Source: an uncultured Candidatus Saccharibacteria bacterium (GTDB lineage: Bacteria > Patescibacteria > Saccharimonadia > Saccharimonadales > Nanosynbacteraceae). From it: a stretch of 6,964 nt of DNA. The translations under genes were made by a program, and so were the position numbers. The DNA is taken from NCBI GenBank assembly GCA_947097375.1, contig CAMURE010000031.1, positions 1 to 6,964 of the forward strand, given 5' to 3'. The notes below the pieces were generated by a model that saw nothing but the letters and a program-made list of their open reading frames with translations, searched no databases and was not told the DNA's origin. Shown piece by piece: positions 1 through 5,993 of this stretch. Position 1 is the stretch's first letter. The number at the start of each line of letters is the position of its first letter.

Positions 1-2
1 CT

Positions 3-242
3 GGGCTACATTCTGCCGACGTCAAGCGGCTGCTGGGGATTTTGCAGCAGCTGGTCGATGGCGGTAACAGTATGATCATCATCGAGCATAATTTGGATGT
101 CATCAAATCAGCTGACTGGATTATCGATATGGGACCTGAGGGCGGTCTCGGCGGCGGTACGGTAGTAGCGAGCGGTACGCCAGAAGAAGTCGCCAACGTA
201 CCAGAGTCATTTACCGGTACGTATCTGAAAAGTTTGCTGTAG
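3..242 (+). CDS. uvrA: UvrA, excinuclease ABC subunit A (C-terminal fragment)
   Basis: This is the last 79 codons of UvrA, the DNA-damage-sensing ATPase of nucleotide excision repair, which works with UvrB and UvrC in the cytoplasm. The reading frame is open from the window edge (first full codon at position 3) and ends at TAG. The fragment opens with [11 protein letters not shown], part of the second ATPase domain after Walker B. It continues with [24 protein letters not shown], holding the H-loop histidine (IEHNLDV) and the glycine-rich GPEGGxGGG stretch typical of UvrA C-termini, then the usual GTPEEVA...SFTGTYLK tail. The internal TTG at 42 is a leucine codon, not a start. The end falls where UvrA normally ends. 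The zinc-finger and first ATPase domains lie upstream of the window. The gene converges with the DedA gene across 42 bp. Identification is near certain from the motifs. Confidence 0.96.
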   Translation, partial: GLHSADVKRLLGILQQLVDGGNSMIIIEHNLDVIKSADWIIDMGPEGGLGGGTVVASGTPEEVANVPESFTGTYLKSLL

Positions 243-252
243 TTGGCTATAT

Positions 253-270
253 AGCTGCTAATAAGCAGCT
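253..270. terminator. Small hairpin between convergent uvrA and DedA genes
   Basis: A perfect 7-bp stem (AGCTGCT / AGCAGCT) with an AATA loop lies in the 42-bp gap between two converging stop codons. The position suits a bidirectional terminator. No T-tract follows on either strand, so intrinsic termination would be weak and the call is tentative. Confidence 0.35.
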
Positions 271-284
271 TACGCCATGAAGCC

Positions 285-953
285 TCATTGCTTTTTGCGG
301 CGAGTCTTGCCGAGCAGGACTGATACTTGTTGGCGCAGCGCCGCGCGAGTATGCTCCTGCTTGAGAGCGTGAATGATCATTGGTAGTACCGATAAGAAGA
401 TGATAATGAGTGCGGCAACTTCTATATTAATGCCAGCCTCGGTTAGTGCCTTGCCGGCAAAAAATCCGAGGTAGGTGAATAACGCAGCCCAAATAACACC
501 GCCAATAATATTGAACGCAATGAAGGTTCGGTAGTGCATCTTGCTAGCACCAGCGACGATTGGTGCAAATGTGCGCACGATCGGTACAAACCGTGCCAGC
601 ACCACAGTCAGTGAGCCATGCTTTTCGTAAAACTTTTCGGCTTGCACGAGGTATTTCTTTTTAAAGAAGCGAGAGTTCTTGCGTTCAAATAATTTACGGC
701 CAACTTTATGCCCAAATGTATAACCAACACTGTCACCGAGGATGGCCATGAGCGAGAGTAGTAGTACAAAGAAATGGATATCAATTGGTAAAATATGCTG
801 CTGCACCATGTAGCCAGCAGTAAACAACAGACTATCACCCGGAAAAATAAAGCCAAAAAGCAGGCCCGATTCAGCAAAGACAACCAGCAAAATTGCGACA
901 ATGCCAAAATGAACAATGAAATCAATAAACGCATGCATCATATCACTATGCAT
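285..953 (-). CDS. DedA/SNARE-associated family membrane protein
   Basis: A polytopic inner-membrane protein of the DedA (VTT domain) family. Some family members flip undecaprenyl phosphate or other lipids across the membrane, but the substrate here is unknown. Family marks in the 222-residue frame are AESGLLFGFIFPGDSLLF at about residues 27-44, GDSVGYTFG at 73-81, and the signature arginine region ARFVPIVRTFAPIVAGAS at 120-137. Hydrophobic segments lie near 10-36, 57-80, 115-135, 143-168 and 177-197, and the tail is basic (KTRRKKQ). Length is typical of the family. It lies 30 bp after the ABC exporter on the same strand, so co-transcription is likely, with its own promoter also possible. The start is uncertain. 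The ATG at 953 opens the frame but overlaps a perfect extended -10 box. If that promoter is used, the ATGs at 941 or 938 (218 or 217 aa) must start translation. Neither choice has a good Shine-Dalgarno. Confidence 0.92.
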   Translation of the reverse strand: MHSDMMHAFIDFIVHFGIVAILLVVFAESGLLFGFIFPGDSLLFTAGYMVQQHILPIDIHFFVLLLSLMAILGDSVGYTFGHKVGRKLFERKNSRFFKKKYLVQAEKFYEKHGSLTVVLARFVPIVRTFAPIVAGASKMHYRTFIAFNIIGGVIWAALFTYLGFFAGKALTEAGINIEVAALIIIFLSVLPMIIHALKQEHTRAALRQQVSVLLGKTRRKKQ

Positions 954-960
954 TATAGCA
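952..960 (-). promoter_or_regulatory. Extended -10 promoter element for the DedA gene
   Basis: On the minus strand the sequence reads TGCTATAAT, a perfect extended -10 (TGn plus TATAAT). The hexamer 17 bp upstream (AGTACA) is a poor -35, as often seen with extended -10 promoters. The expected transcription start, about 7 nt downstream, falls near position 945. This is after the 953 ATG and only a few bases before the ATGs at 941 and 938. The element lies in the 30-bp gap after the ABC gene. Confidence 0.55.
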
Positions 961-983
961 TACTGTCCGGTGGTTGTACTTAG

Positions 984-2747
984 CTACGCATCAATGAAGC
1001 CACCAGACTGATGCTGCCATAGCTTTGCGTAGTGACCCCCGCGCTTAATAAGCTGGTCATGCGATCCATCCTCGACTATCTTGCCATTATGCATCACGAT
1101 AATCCGATCAAGCTTGGCAATCGTTGAAAGTCGATGAGCAATGACGATAGAGGTACGGTTTTTCATCAGCGTCTTGAGTGATTTTTGGATTAACGCTTCT
1201 GATTCAGAATCAAGCGCTGAGGTCGCCTCGTCCAGCACCAAGATGGGTGCGTCTTTTAATATTGCTCGGGCGATAGCAATGCGCTGGCGCTGTCCACCTG
1301 ATAATTTTACACCGCGCTCACCGACCAGTGTATCAAAACCATCCTGTAGCTTGATGATAAAATCATAGGCCCCCGCCTTTTTGGCCGCCTGTTCAATCTC
1401 GGCATCAGTAGCGTCGACTCTGCCGTAGGCAATGTTCTCGCGCACCGAACGGTGAAAGAGTAGTGGCTCCTGCGGCACGTAAGCGATCTGCGAGCGGAGG
1501 CTGGATTGTGTAACCTCGGCAATATCCTGCTCGTCAATCGTGATCGTGCCCGAGTCAATGTCGGCAAATCTCAGCAACAATTTTGTTAGAGTCGTCTTGC
1601 CCGAGCCGCTAGAACCAACCAGACCGACCTTTTCGCCTGGCGTAATATGCAGTGAAAACTCGTGAAACAAGGTTGCGCCCTTACCCTCGTCATGCGTAAA
1701 GGTCACGGCATCAAAATCAATAACACCGCGATTAACATGAAGCTTTTTATCACTTCTATCAACAAGTGATGTCGGCGTGTGTAATATCTCGACCATCTCA
1801 TGAGCGTCACCGATGATACGGTTATAATTTCGCATAATGCTATTCATATTCCACAGCTCACGGGCGACACTGCCGGTGTAGGTGATGATTAAGTACACTG
1901 CTGCGACTGAAACAATATTATGCTGTGCTGCATAAATAGCGAATACCATAGCACCAATTCGGATGCTGGTGTTTATGGTTGAGTAAACACTGCTGACAGT
2001 GAGAAATCCTCGCATAGTAGCTAGGCTAGCCTTGCGCCATGCACGATTCGTTGTATCAAATCGCTGCTGCTCGATTTTTTCAGCACCGGATGACTTGACA
2101 GCGAGTACATTTGACACCATGTCAGCGAGGTTACCGCTTACCTTATTGCTGGCCTCCGCTTCACGCTGGCTTAATTTTGCCATTGGGCGCGAGCCAAAGA
2201 AGACGGCTACACCAAAAACAATCGAGAACATGAATAGAAAGAGCGCGTATTGCCAGAGGAGCATTGCCAGAATGATAATTGATCCAGTGAGTGAGATGAC
2301 CAGCGGCAGCACTGCCCACACTAGCTCATCCCAAAATCGCTCGATAGAACTACTGAGCTTGCTATTCTGACTGACGAGCGAGCCACCAAATTTATTGGAG
2401 TGAAAAAACATGGTCTCGCCAGACAGCTTGGCGAATACCTTATTTGCGATGTCGCGCTGCATAGCAGTTTCGAGTGTCCACATCAAATACAGTAATATCC
2501 GCCACCCAATAATCTCTGACCACAGTTGGCTGAGGCCGTAGAGAATCACAAGTGTCCACACAGAGTCAGTCTGCAGCTGCCCATGTTGAATCATATCCAG
2601 GAGCTGTGCGATAATCAGCGGCCCGACAATTGTGCCCACCACTAGGGTTAATGTAGTTATGATGAGAGCTAGATTGCGCCGCCATTTGTATGGACGTGAC
2701 GCTCGCCATAGTAATTGTAATGTTATTTTTGCGTGTTGTTGTCGCAA
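984..2747 (-). CDS. ABC-type multidrug/lipid exporter, fused membrane and ATPase domains
   Basis: A half-transporter of the ABCB/MsbA-like exporter class. Two copies would dimerise in the membrane and use ATP to export a substrate that cannot be named from sequence. From the TTG start it is 587 aa, normal for the class. The membrane domain spans about residues 25-320, with hydrophobic helices near 25-49, 64-90, 142-162, 166-184, 258-274 and 277-294. The ATPase domain follows with Walker A GSSGSGKT (378-385), Q-loop YVPQEP (Gln426), signature LSGGQRQR (482-489), Walker B ILVLDE (502-507), D-loop SALD and H-loop His538 in VIAHRLS. All catalytic residues are present. The longest frame begins at GTG 2795, which has no ribosome site. 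The TTG at 2747 has AAGGAG seven bases upstream and is preferred. It is divergent from def and likely co-transcribed with DedA. Confidence 0.93.
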   Translation of the reverse strand: MRQQHAKITLQLLWRASRPYKWRRNLALIITTLTLVVGTIVGPLIIAQLLDMIQHGQLQTDSVWTLVILYGLSQLWSEIIGWRILLYLMWTLETAMQRDIANKVFAKLSGETMFFHSNKFGGSLVSQNSKLSSSIERFWDELVWAVLPLVISLTGSIIILAMLLWQYALFLFMFSIVFGVAVFFGSRPMAKLSQREAEASNKVSGNLADMVSNVLAVKSSGAEKIEQQRFDTTNRAWRKASLATMRGFLTVSSVYSTINTSIRIGAMVFAIYAAQHNIVSVAAVYLIITYTGSVARELWNMNSIMRNYNRIIGDAHEMVEILHTPTSLVDRSDKKLHVNRGVIDFDAVTFTHDEGKGATLFHEFSLHITPGEKVGLVGSSGSGKTTLTKLLLRFADIDSGTITIDEQDIAEVTQSSLRSQIAYVPQEPLLFHRSVRENIAYGRVDATDAEIEQAAKKAGAYDFIIKLQDGFDTLVGERGVKLSGGQRQRIAIARAILKDAPILVLDEATSALDSESEALIQKSLKTLMKNRTSIVIAHRLSTIAKLDRIIVMHNGKIVEDGSHDQLIKRGGHYAKLWQHQSGGFIDA

Positions 2748-2754
2748 GGTAAAA

Positions 2755-2760
2755 CTCCTT
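2755..2760 (-). promoter_or_regulatory. Ribosome binding site that decides the ABC exporter start
   Basis: The minus strand reads AAGGAG, then TTTTACC (7 nt), then TTG CGA CAA in the exporter frame. This is a near-perfect Shine-Dalgarno at ideal spacing. The upstream in-frame GTG at 2795 has none, and the 16 extra residues it would add (MDDLSLYQNINLRSFT) do not resemble a needed domain. Confidence 0.75.
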
Positions 2761-2849
2761 AGATTTATATTTTGATATAAAGATAGGTCATCCACGATCT
2801 GCTATGGTGGGCTCGGGTGACCAAGACTCACGATAATAATACAAATTTC

Positions 2850-2879
2850 ATTGTATAACAGAGGTGGGTTGGCTGTCAA
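2850..2879 (-). promoter_or_regulatory. Sigma-70-like promoter for the ABC exporter
   Basis: On the minus strand a perfect -35 TTGACA (2874-2879) is followed by an 18-bp spacer and TACAAT (2850-2855, five of six consensus bases). An overlapping reading gives TGTTATACA with a 16-bp spacer. Transcription would begin near 2843, leaving a leader of roughly 95 nt before the TTG at 2747. It points away from def. Confidence 0.6.
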
Positions 2880-2915
2880 CTGATGGAAGAATCGTCAATG
2901 TTGCGACAGAGTTAC

Positions 2916-2935
2916 TATTTATTACCCGATAAATA
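2916..2935. repeat. Inverted repeat beside the def promoter
   Basis: Perfect 7-bp arms TATTTAT (2916-2922) and ATAAATA (2929-2935) surround a 6-bp centre TACCCG. It occupies the space upstream of the def extended -10 where a -35 would lie, so it could be a regulator binding site. A/T-rich arms of this length can arise by chance. Confidence 0.3.
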
Positions 2936-2944
2936 TGATATAAT
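2936..2944 (+). promoter_or_regulatory. Extended -10 promoter of def, leaderless spacing
   Basis: TGATATAAT is a perfect extended -10. Only 6 nt (AGAGGC) separate TATAAT from the ATG at 2951, so the expected transcription start coincides with the start codon and the mRNA would have little or no 5' leader. No convincing -35 is visible. The AGAGG just before the ATG is too close to act as a normal Shine-Dalgarno. Confidence 0.65.
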
Positions 2945-2950
2945 AGAGGC

Positions 2951-3553
2951 ATGGAACGCGAAATTAAAAAAATCTTTACCGAAGATGGCCGTAAAATATT
3001 AACGCGAAAGGCCGTACCCGTCGAACATGAGGATATAGGGAGCGATCATGTACAGCAGACCATAACAGATATGCTCGATACGCTGCGTTCACAGGGTCCC
3101 GAGGGCGTAGGCATCGCCGCTAATCAAATTGGGAGCAATCTCGCAATCTTTGTCATTGATGTGCGGCCGCCTGAGGATGCCAAAGCCAAGCCATTTCGGC
3201 TCGTGGCAATTAACCCCAAGATCGTTAAATATAGCGGTGAACCTATGAAGAGCTCGAATCCAGAGGGCTGCCTGAGTGGAGTGACGGGTGATTCCGAAAC
3301 GACACCAATGGGCTTTACGACGCGTTACCCTGAGATTACGCTGCAATGGACAGACGAGCAGGGTAAGACGCATGAACAGACCTTTGATGTTGATGTTGAT
3401 GGTATGCTTGTCTGGGTTATCCAGCACGAAACAGATCATCTGAACGGTATCTTTTTTACAGACAGGATAGAAAAAAGTGAGCCGCGGACAGAGGAGGCCG
3501 CCCTGGCTGAGTTGGCGATCCGCAGCGCGTCGGCTGACAGTACTCAGGAATGA
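2951..3553 (+). CDS. def: Peptide deformylase
   Basis: A metalloenzyme that removes the formyl group from the N-terminal methionine of new proteins in the cytoplasm. All three family motifs are intact in the 200-aa product. Motif I is GVGIAANQIG (52-61), motif II is EGCLSG with metal-binding Cys107 (105-110), and motif III is QHETDHLNG with His159, catalytic Glu160 and His163 (158-166). Motif I has Asn where many deformylases have Pro (AAPQ). The segment after EGCLS (about 110-125) is longer than the usual short VPG/RG link. The acidic, serine-rich tail after about residue 175 is probably flexible. The ATG is fixed by the promoter immediately upstream. The gene has its own promoter and terminator, so it appears monocistronic. 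It is divergent from the ABC exporter. Identification is very secure. Confidence 0.97.
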   Translation: MEREIKKIFTEDGRKILTRKAVPVEHEDIGSDHVQQTITDMLDTLRSQGPEGVGIAANQIGSNLAIFVIDVRPPEDAKAKPFRLVAINPKIVKYSGEPMKSSNPEGCLSGVTGDSETTPMGFTTRYPEITLQWTDEQGKTHEQTFDVDVDGMLVWVIQHETDHLNGIFFTDRIEKSEPRTEEAALAELAIRSASADSTQE

Positions 3554-3589
3554 TGTAGCCATTGAGATTATCCAATCTCTGATTCTATG

Positions 3590-3616
3590 AGAGGAGTGTG
3601 ACGCCTCTACGCCTCT
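3590..3616 (+). repeat. Tandem 8-bp repeat with upstream partial complement
   Basis: ACGCCTCT occurs twice in a row (3601-3608 and 3609-3616). AGAGGAGT at 3590-3597 can pair with either copy with one mismatch. This lies in the def 3' untranslated region just before the terminator. It may be a slipped duplication or an accessory hairpin. Confidence 0.35.
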
Positions 3617-3618
3617 AC

Positions 3619-3646
3619 ACTAGGGAAGTCGACTTCCCTAGTTTTT
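3619..3646 (+). terminator. Intrinsic terminator of def
   Basis: A perfect palindrome from 3619 to 3642 folds as a 10-bp stem (ACTAGGGAAG / CTTCCCTAGT) with a TCGA loop. It is followed directly by TTTTT (to 3646) and CT. It lies 65 bp after the def stop and just before the next gene. The T-run is on the plus strand only, so termination is directional. Confidence 0.85.
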
Positions 3647-3673
3647 CTAATCTGATCGCGCTACACTAAGGCC

Positions 3674-3680
3674 AAAGGAG
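3674..3680 (+). promoter_or_regulatory. Shine-Dalgarno of the HTH-NUDIX gene
   Basis: AAAGGAG ends 5 nt before the ATG at 3686, a strong ribosome site. TACACT at 3662-3667 is a possible -10 (four of six) but no -35 stands out, so the promoter is unclear. Unlike def, this gene uses a Shine-Dalgarno. Confidence 0.7.
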
Positions 3681-3685
3681 ATGGT

Positions 3686-4396
3686 ATGAGTTTTGAAGCA
3701 AGGATCCATGAGGCACAAACGAAAATTTTGCGGGAATTGTTATTTTTGCCAGCGGCTAATTTCGCAACACTACAAAAAGTAAGCAGCTTGGAAAGCGATC
3801 ATATCAAATTTCATATCAAACGGCTCGTTGAGCTAGGTTATGTGCAGAAAGTCGACGGCGGGTACTGTCTCTCGGTCAAGGGCAAAGAGTATGCGAATAA
3901 GCTTGATACTGATGCCGGTGTTATCGAGCGACAACCAAAGGTGGCAGTCATGCTCGTTATTGAGCGTGAGCATGCTGGAGAAAAACAGTATTTATTGCAG
4001 CAGCGGCTCAAGCATCCCTACTATGGGTTTTGGGGTGTGCCTACTGGCAAAGTACGGTGGGCCGAGTCAATCGTCGATGCGGCCTCGCGTGAATTGACGG
4101 AGGAGACGGGTTTGCGGGGTGAGTTTGTTCATCGCGGGGTGTACCATGAACGTGTGCGCCATGCGCAAACGGGTGAAATTATCGAAGACAAGATCTTTCA
4201 CCTGATGTTTTGCAAGGTATTTTCGGGCAAATTGGCTGTACAATTTGAGGGCGGCAGAAATGCCTGGCGTACACTCGATGAGATGCGTGATGAGCCAAAA
4301 AAGTACAAGAGTTTTTTGCGAGAAATCACGGCGTGTATCAACGGGTGCGGCGAGTTGACTGAAATAATATATGAATATGGTAGTGCGGAGTTCTAG
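3686..4396 (+). CDS. Winged-helix/NUDIX hydrolase fusion protein
   Basis: A 236-aa cytoplasmic protein in two parts. Residues about 5-75 look like a winged helix-turn-helix: helices in AQTKILRELLFLP and SSLESDHIKFHIKRLVELGYVQK, then a wing in VDGGYCLSVKGKEYA. Residues about 83-215 are a NUDIX domain. Its box, G121 to L143, matches Gx5Ex7REUxEExGU exactly, including REL (135-137) and the metal-binding EE (139-140). It should therefore bind metal and hydrolyse a nucleoside-diphosphate-linked compound, or sense one. The substrate cannot be told. The order is opposite to NrtR regulators, which have NUDIX first and HTH last. The fusion could be a metabolite-sensing regulator or a NUDIX enzyme that recruited the fold. 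The start is fixed by AAAGGAG. The 3' end overlaps the next gene by up to 26 bp, suggesting coupled translation. Confidence 0.88.
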   Translation: MSFEARIHEAQTKILRELLFLPAANFATLQKVSSLESDHIKFHIKRLVELGYVQKVDGGYCLSVKGKEYANKLDTDAGVIERQPKVAVMLVIEREHAGEKQYLLQQRLKHPYYGFWGVPTGKVRWAESIVDAASRELTEETGLRGEFVHRGVYHERVRHAQTGEIIEDKIFHLMFCKVFSGKLAVQFEGGRNAWRTLDEMRDEPKKYKSFLREITACINGCGELTEIIYEYGSAEF

Positions 4397-4799
4397 GCCG
4401 CGGGCAGCACGGGCGGTATTGTGCGGGTCGTACAGGCGCGATATTGGCGGGCTGCGGCGCGCTTACGACGAGCTAGCCACAACTGGCTGTCAGGTATTGT
4501 CACCGCGACGAGTGGAGTTTATGGGCGGTGAATTTGTTGTTGATGCTGCAGAAGTTGGCCTGTCGCCTCGAGAGATAGAAAGCTGGCATTTACGGGCTAT
4601 TGAGTAGTCTGACTTTATCTTATTGCATGCCCCCAAAGGCTATGTTGGTATAAGTGCTGCAATGGAGATCGGCTATGCTATCGCATTAAAGAGACCAATC
4701 TTTTCACGAACAGCACCGGTTGATGTTATGCTGCGTGAACTAGTTTACGTTGTTCCGAATGTATATGATGCATTATGCACCTTGGGGTTTCGTGGCTAA
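4371..4799 (+). pseudogene. Nucleoside 2-deoxyribosyltransferase-like gene with one in-frame TAG
   Basis: A single frame runs from ATG 4371 (or 4377) to TAA 4797-4799 and is interrupted only by TAG at 4605-4607. The first half (78 codons) contains VLCGSYRRDIGGLRRAYDELATTGCQVLSP, the nucleotide-binding start of the nucleoside 2-deoxyribosyltransferase-like superfamily. It ends at ESWHLRAIE. The second half (63 codons) resumes as SDFILLHAPKGYVGISAAMEIGYA, the expected continuation, including the glutamate of the MExGYA motif that is catalytic in deoxyribosyltransferases. Without readthrough the first piece lacks this residue. A CAG-to-TAG change is one simple explanation; sequencing error or readthrough are others. 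The full product would be about 142 aa, normal for the family. Family members move deoxyribose between bases or cleave nucleosides or nucleotides. It overlaps the NUDIX gene end, suggesting an operon. Confidence 0.75.
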
Positions 4800-4833
4800 T
4801 AAATAGATTTGTGTCCATGACTTGCATGGGGTG

Positions 4834-4839
4834 TATAAT
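4834..4839 (+). promoter_or_regulatory. -10 box of the HD hydrolase gene, leaderless spacing
   Basis: A perfect TATAAT lies 7 nt upstream of the ATG at 4847, so transcription should begin at or next to the start codon. A weak -35 candidate TTGTGT lies at 4809-4814 with a 19-bp spacer. This arrangement fixes the translation start and shows that the gene can be transcribed apart from the NUDIX operon. Confidence 0.6.
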
Positions 4840-4846
4840 AAAGTCT

Positions 4847-5560
4847 ATGAACAAATCAATGACGATAGTAAGACGGGAAGTTTGCCGACTGCTTGGCGGC
4901 GATACGTCAGGCCATAGCGACGATCACGTTGAGCGTGTGGCACGACTAGCAGAGCGATTCGCGAATGAGTATAAAGAAGCGGCCTCAATGGACGAAGTGC
5001 TGCTGACGGCATGGCTACACGATGTTGATGATTATAAATTAGTTGGCAAAAAGCAAGCGGATGAACTCAATAATGCCACGTCAATTATGACGAAGGCTGG
5101 TGTTGCGGCTGATTTGCAGGATGCGGTGCGTCATAATATTGCTCGGATCGGCTATAGTCGTTATCTACATGGTGTGCGGCCAGAGCGTCTAGCTGGTCAG
5201 CTGGTGTTCGATGCTGATATGTGCGATGCGATTGGGGCATGCGGTATCGAGCGGGCACTTATTTATGCAGTGAATCATGATAGCTGTCAGATATTTGATC
5301 CAACTGTTTGGCCTGATGTGAACATTGATGCGCATCGATATAACGCTAACGGTGGCACGCATGATGGCGATAGCTTCATTAATTATTTCTTTGAGAAGTT
5401 GTTGAAGTTGCCAAAGATTATGATGACCGATCCGGGCCGAGACGAAGCGTTAGTTCGTCAGCAAACTATGGTTACTTTTCTTCGTGCCTATTTTCGAGAA
5501 AAGAATGTACCGGAGTGGGGCGATTTCCTAGAGGAATATCTTATCTCGCTGGACGAGTAG
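4847..5560 (+). CDS. HD-domain phosphohydrolase, YedJ/YpgQ-like
   Basis: A 237-aa cytoplasmic metal-dependent phosphohydrolase. The HD signature is present: His27 in HSDDHVERV, His58-Asp59 in AWLHDVDD, then His96 in VRHNI and Asp122/Asp124 in LVFDADMCDAIGACGIERAL, the late aspartate expected for metal binding. The DADxxDAIGAxGIxRA pattern matches the YedJ-type branch. Its B. subtilis relative YpgQ is a Mn2+-dependent (d)NTP pyrophosphohydrolase, so a nucleotide substrate is plausible but not shown. The frame is open back to ATG 4775, but the preceding TATAAT at 4834 would lie inside that longer gene. The ATG at 4847 fits both promoter and family N-terminus. It follows two nucleotide-related genes on the same strand. 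Its last 20 bp overlap the tail of the opposing regulator gene. Confidence 0.9.
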   Translation: MNKSMTIVRREVCRLLGGDTSGHSDDHVERVARLAERFANEYKEAASMDEVLLTAWLHDVDDYKLVGKKQADELNNATSIMTKAGVAADLQDAVRHNIARIGYSRYLHGVRPERLAGQLVFDADMCDAIGACGIERALIYAVNHDSCQIFDPTVWPDVNIDAHRYNANGGTHDGDSFINYFFEKLLKLPKIMMTDPGRDEALVRQQTMVTFLRAYFREKNVPEWGDFLEEYLISLDE

Positions 5561-5993
5561 AGGTATACTGTTCTTCCCAGGTCGTTATAGCTTGCCAAGT
5601 TGTTTCGTTGATTGCGCTACACAGCTCAGCTACCGTGGCGATATCCGATGAAAACTCACCGTCTGCTTGTTCGGCTGATGCTGCATGTAATTCGTCGGCT
5701 AGTTTGTCAAACAGCAATATACGTTGCTGGATGTAGGTGACGAGCGGTTTAATAGCAAGCGTGATATGTTGCCGTCGTGAGCCGCCTGTTTGGTAAGAGA
5801 TCATGTCAAGTGTTTCTAGGTAGCGTAATCCACCAGTGATGGCTGCCTTACTAAAGCCCGTTTGTTCATGCAGACTTGTGTGGCTATGGTGGTACGGTGG
5901 GGCGACAAGGAGGCAATGTATGATCGTTGCTGAGGCCGGTGGGATGCCGAGCGAGGTCAAGGTAGCTATGATATTTTTTGAGTTTATATCCAT
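5541..5993 (-). CDS. Winged-helix transcriptional regulator, GbsR/MarR-like
   Basis: A 150-aa probable DNA-binding protein. Residues about 20-80 read as a winged helix: helix SATIIHCLLVAPP, helix-turn-helix SLHEQTGFSKAAITGGLRYLETLDMI (recognition helix about 48-61), and wing SYQTGGSRRQHITLAI. The following helix, about 82-105 (PLVTYIQQRILLFDKLADELHAA), could be a dimerisation coil, as in GbsR/MarR relatives. The frame is open back to GTG 6053, directly after the upstream gene's stop. The ATG at 5993 is preferred because an extended -10 sits 6 nt before it and the extra residues look unrelated. Inverted repeats around the promoter suggest autoregulation. The adjacent branching-enzyme gene on the same strand is a possible functional partner, but the target genes and ligand are unknown. 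It overlaps the HD gene tail-to-tail by 20 bp. Confidence 0.8.
   Translation of the reverse strand: MDINSKNIIATLTSLGIPPASATIIHCLLVAPPYHHSHTSLHEQTGFSKAAITGGLRYLETLDMISYQTGGSRRQHITLAIKPLVTYIQQRILLFDKLADELHAASAEQADGEFSSDIATVAELCSAINETTWQAITTWEEQYTSTRPAR

Noticed and set aside
285..287. TGA read as glycine, as in Gracilibacteria and SR1
   Set aside because: def, the DedA gene and the branching enzyme all stop at TGA at the expected family length, so TGA is a stop here.
608..934. 108-codon alternative frame within the DedA gene on the same strand
   Set aside because: The DedA frame carries all family motifs. This frame is its out-of-frame shadow.
2764..2769. TATAAA on the minus strand as the ABC -10 box
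   Set aside because: Its transcription start would fall inside the Shine-Dalgarno at 2755-2760 and destroy it. The TTGACA/TACAAT pair further upstream is better.
3089..3562. 157-codon open frame on the minus strand across def
   Set aside because: It is a shadow of def, whose catalytic motifs are certain. The antisense translation shows no recognisable domain or start signal.
3564..3579. GAGATT-ATCC-AATCTC hairpin after def as a terminator
   Set aside because: The stem is only 6 bp, A/T-rich and not followed by a T-run. The palindrome at 3619-3646 is far stronger.
4605..4607. TAG reassigned to an amino acid
   Set aside because: Four other genes in the window end correctly at TAG (uvrA, ABC exporter, NUDIX, HD), so a genome-wide reassignment is not supported.
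4775..4846. Upstream extension of the HD gene to the ATG at 4775
   Set aside because: The extension overlaps the end of the preceding gene and contains the TATAAT at 4834-4839. The resulting 24 residues do not look like part of the HD family, and the ATG at 4847 fits the promoter.
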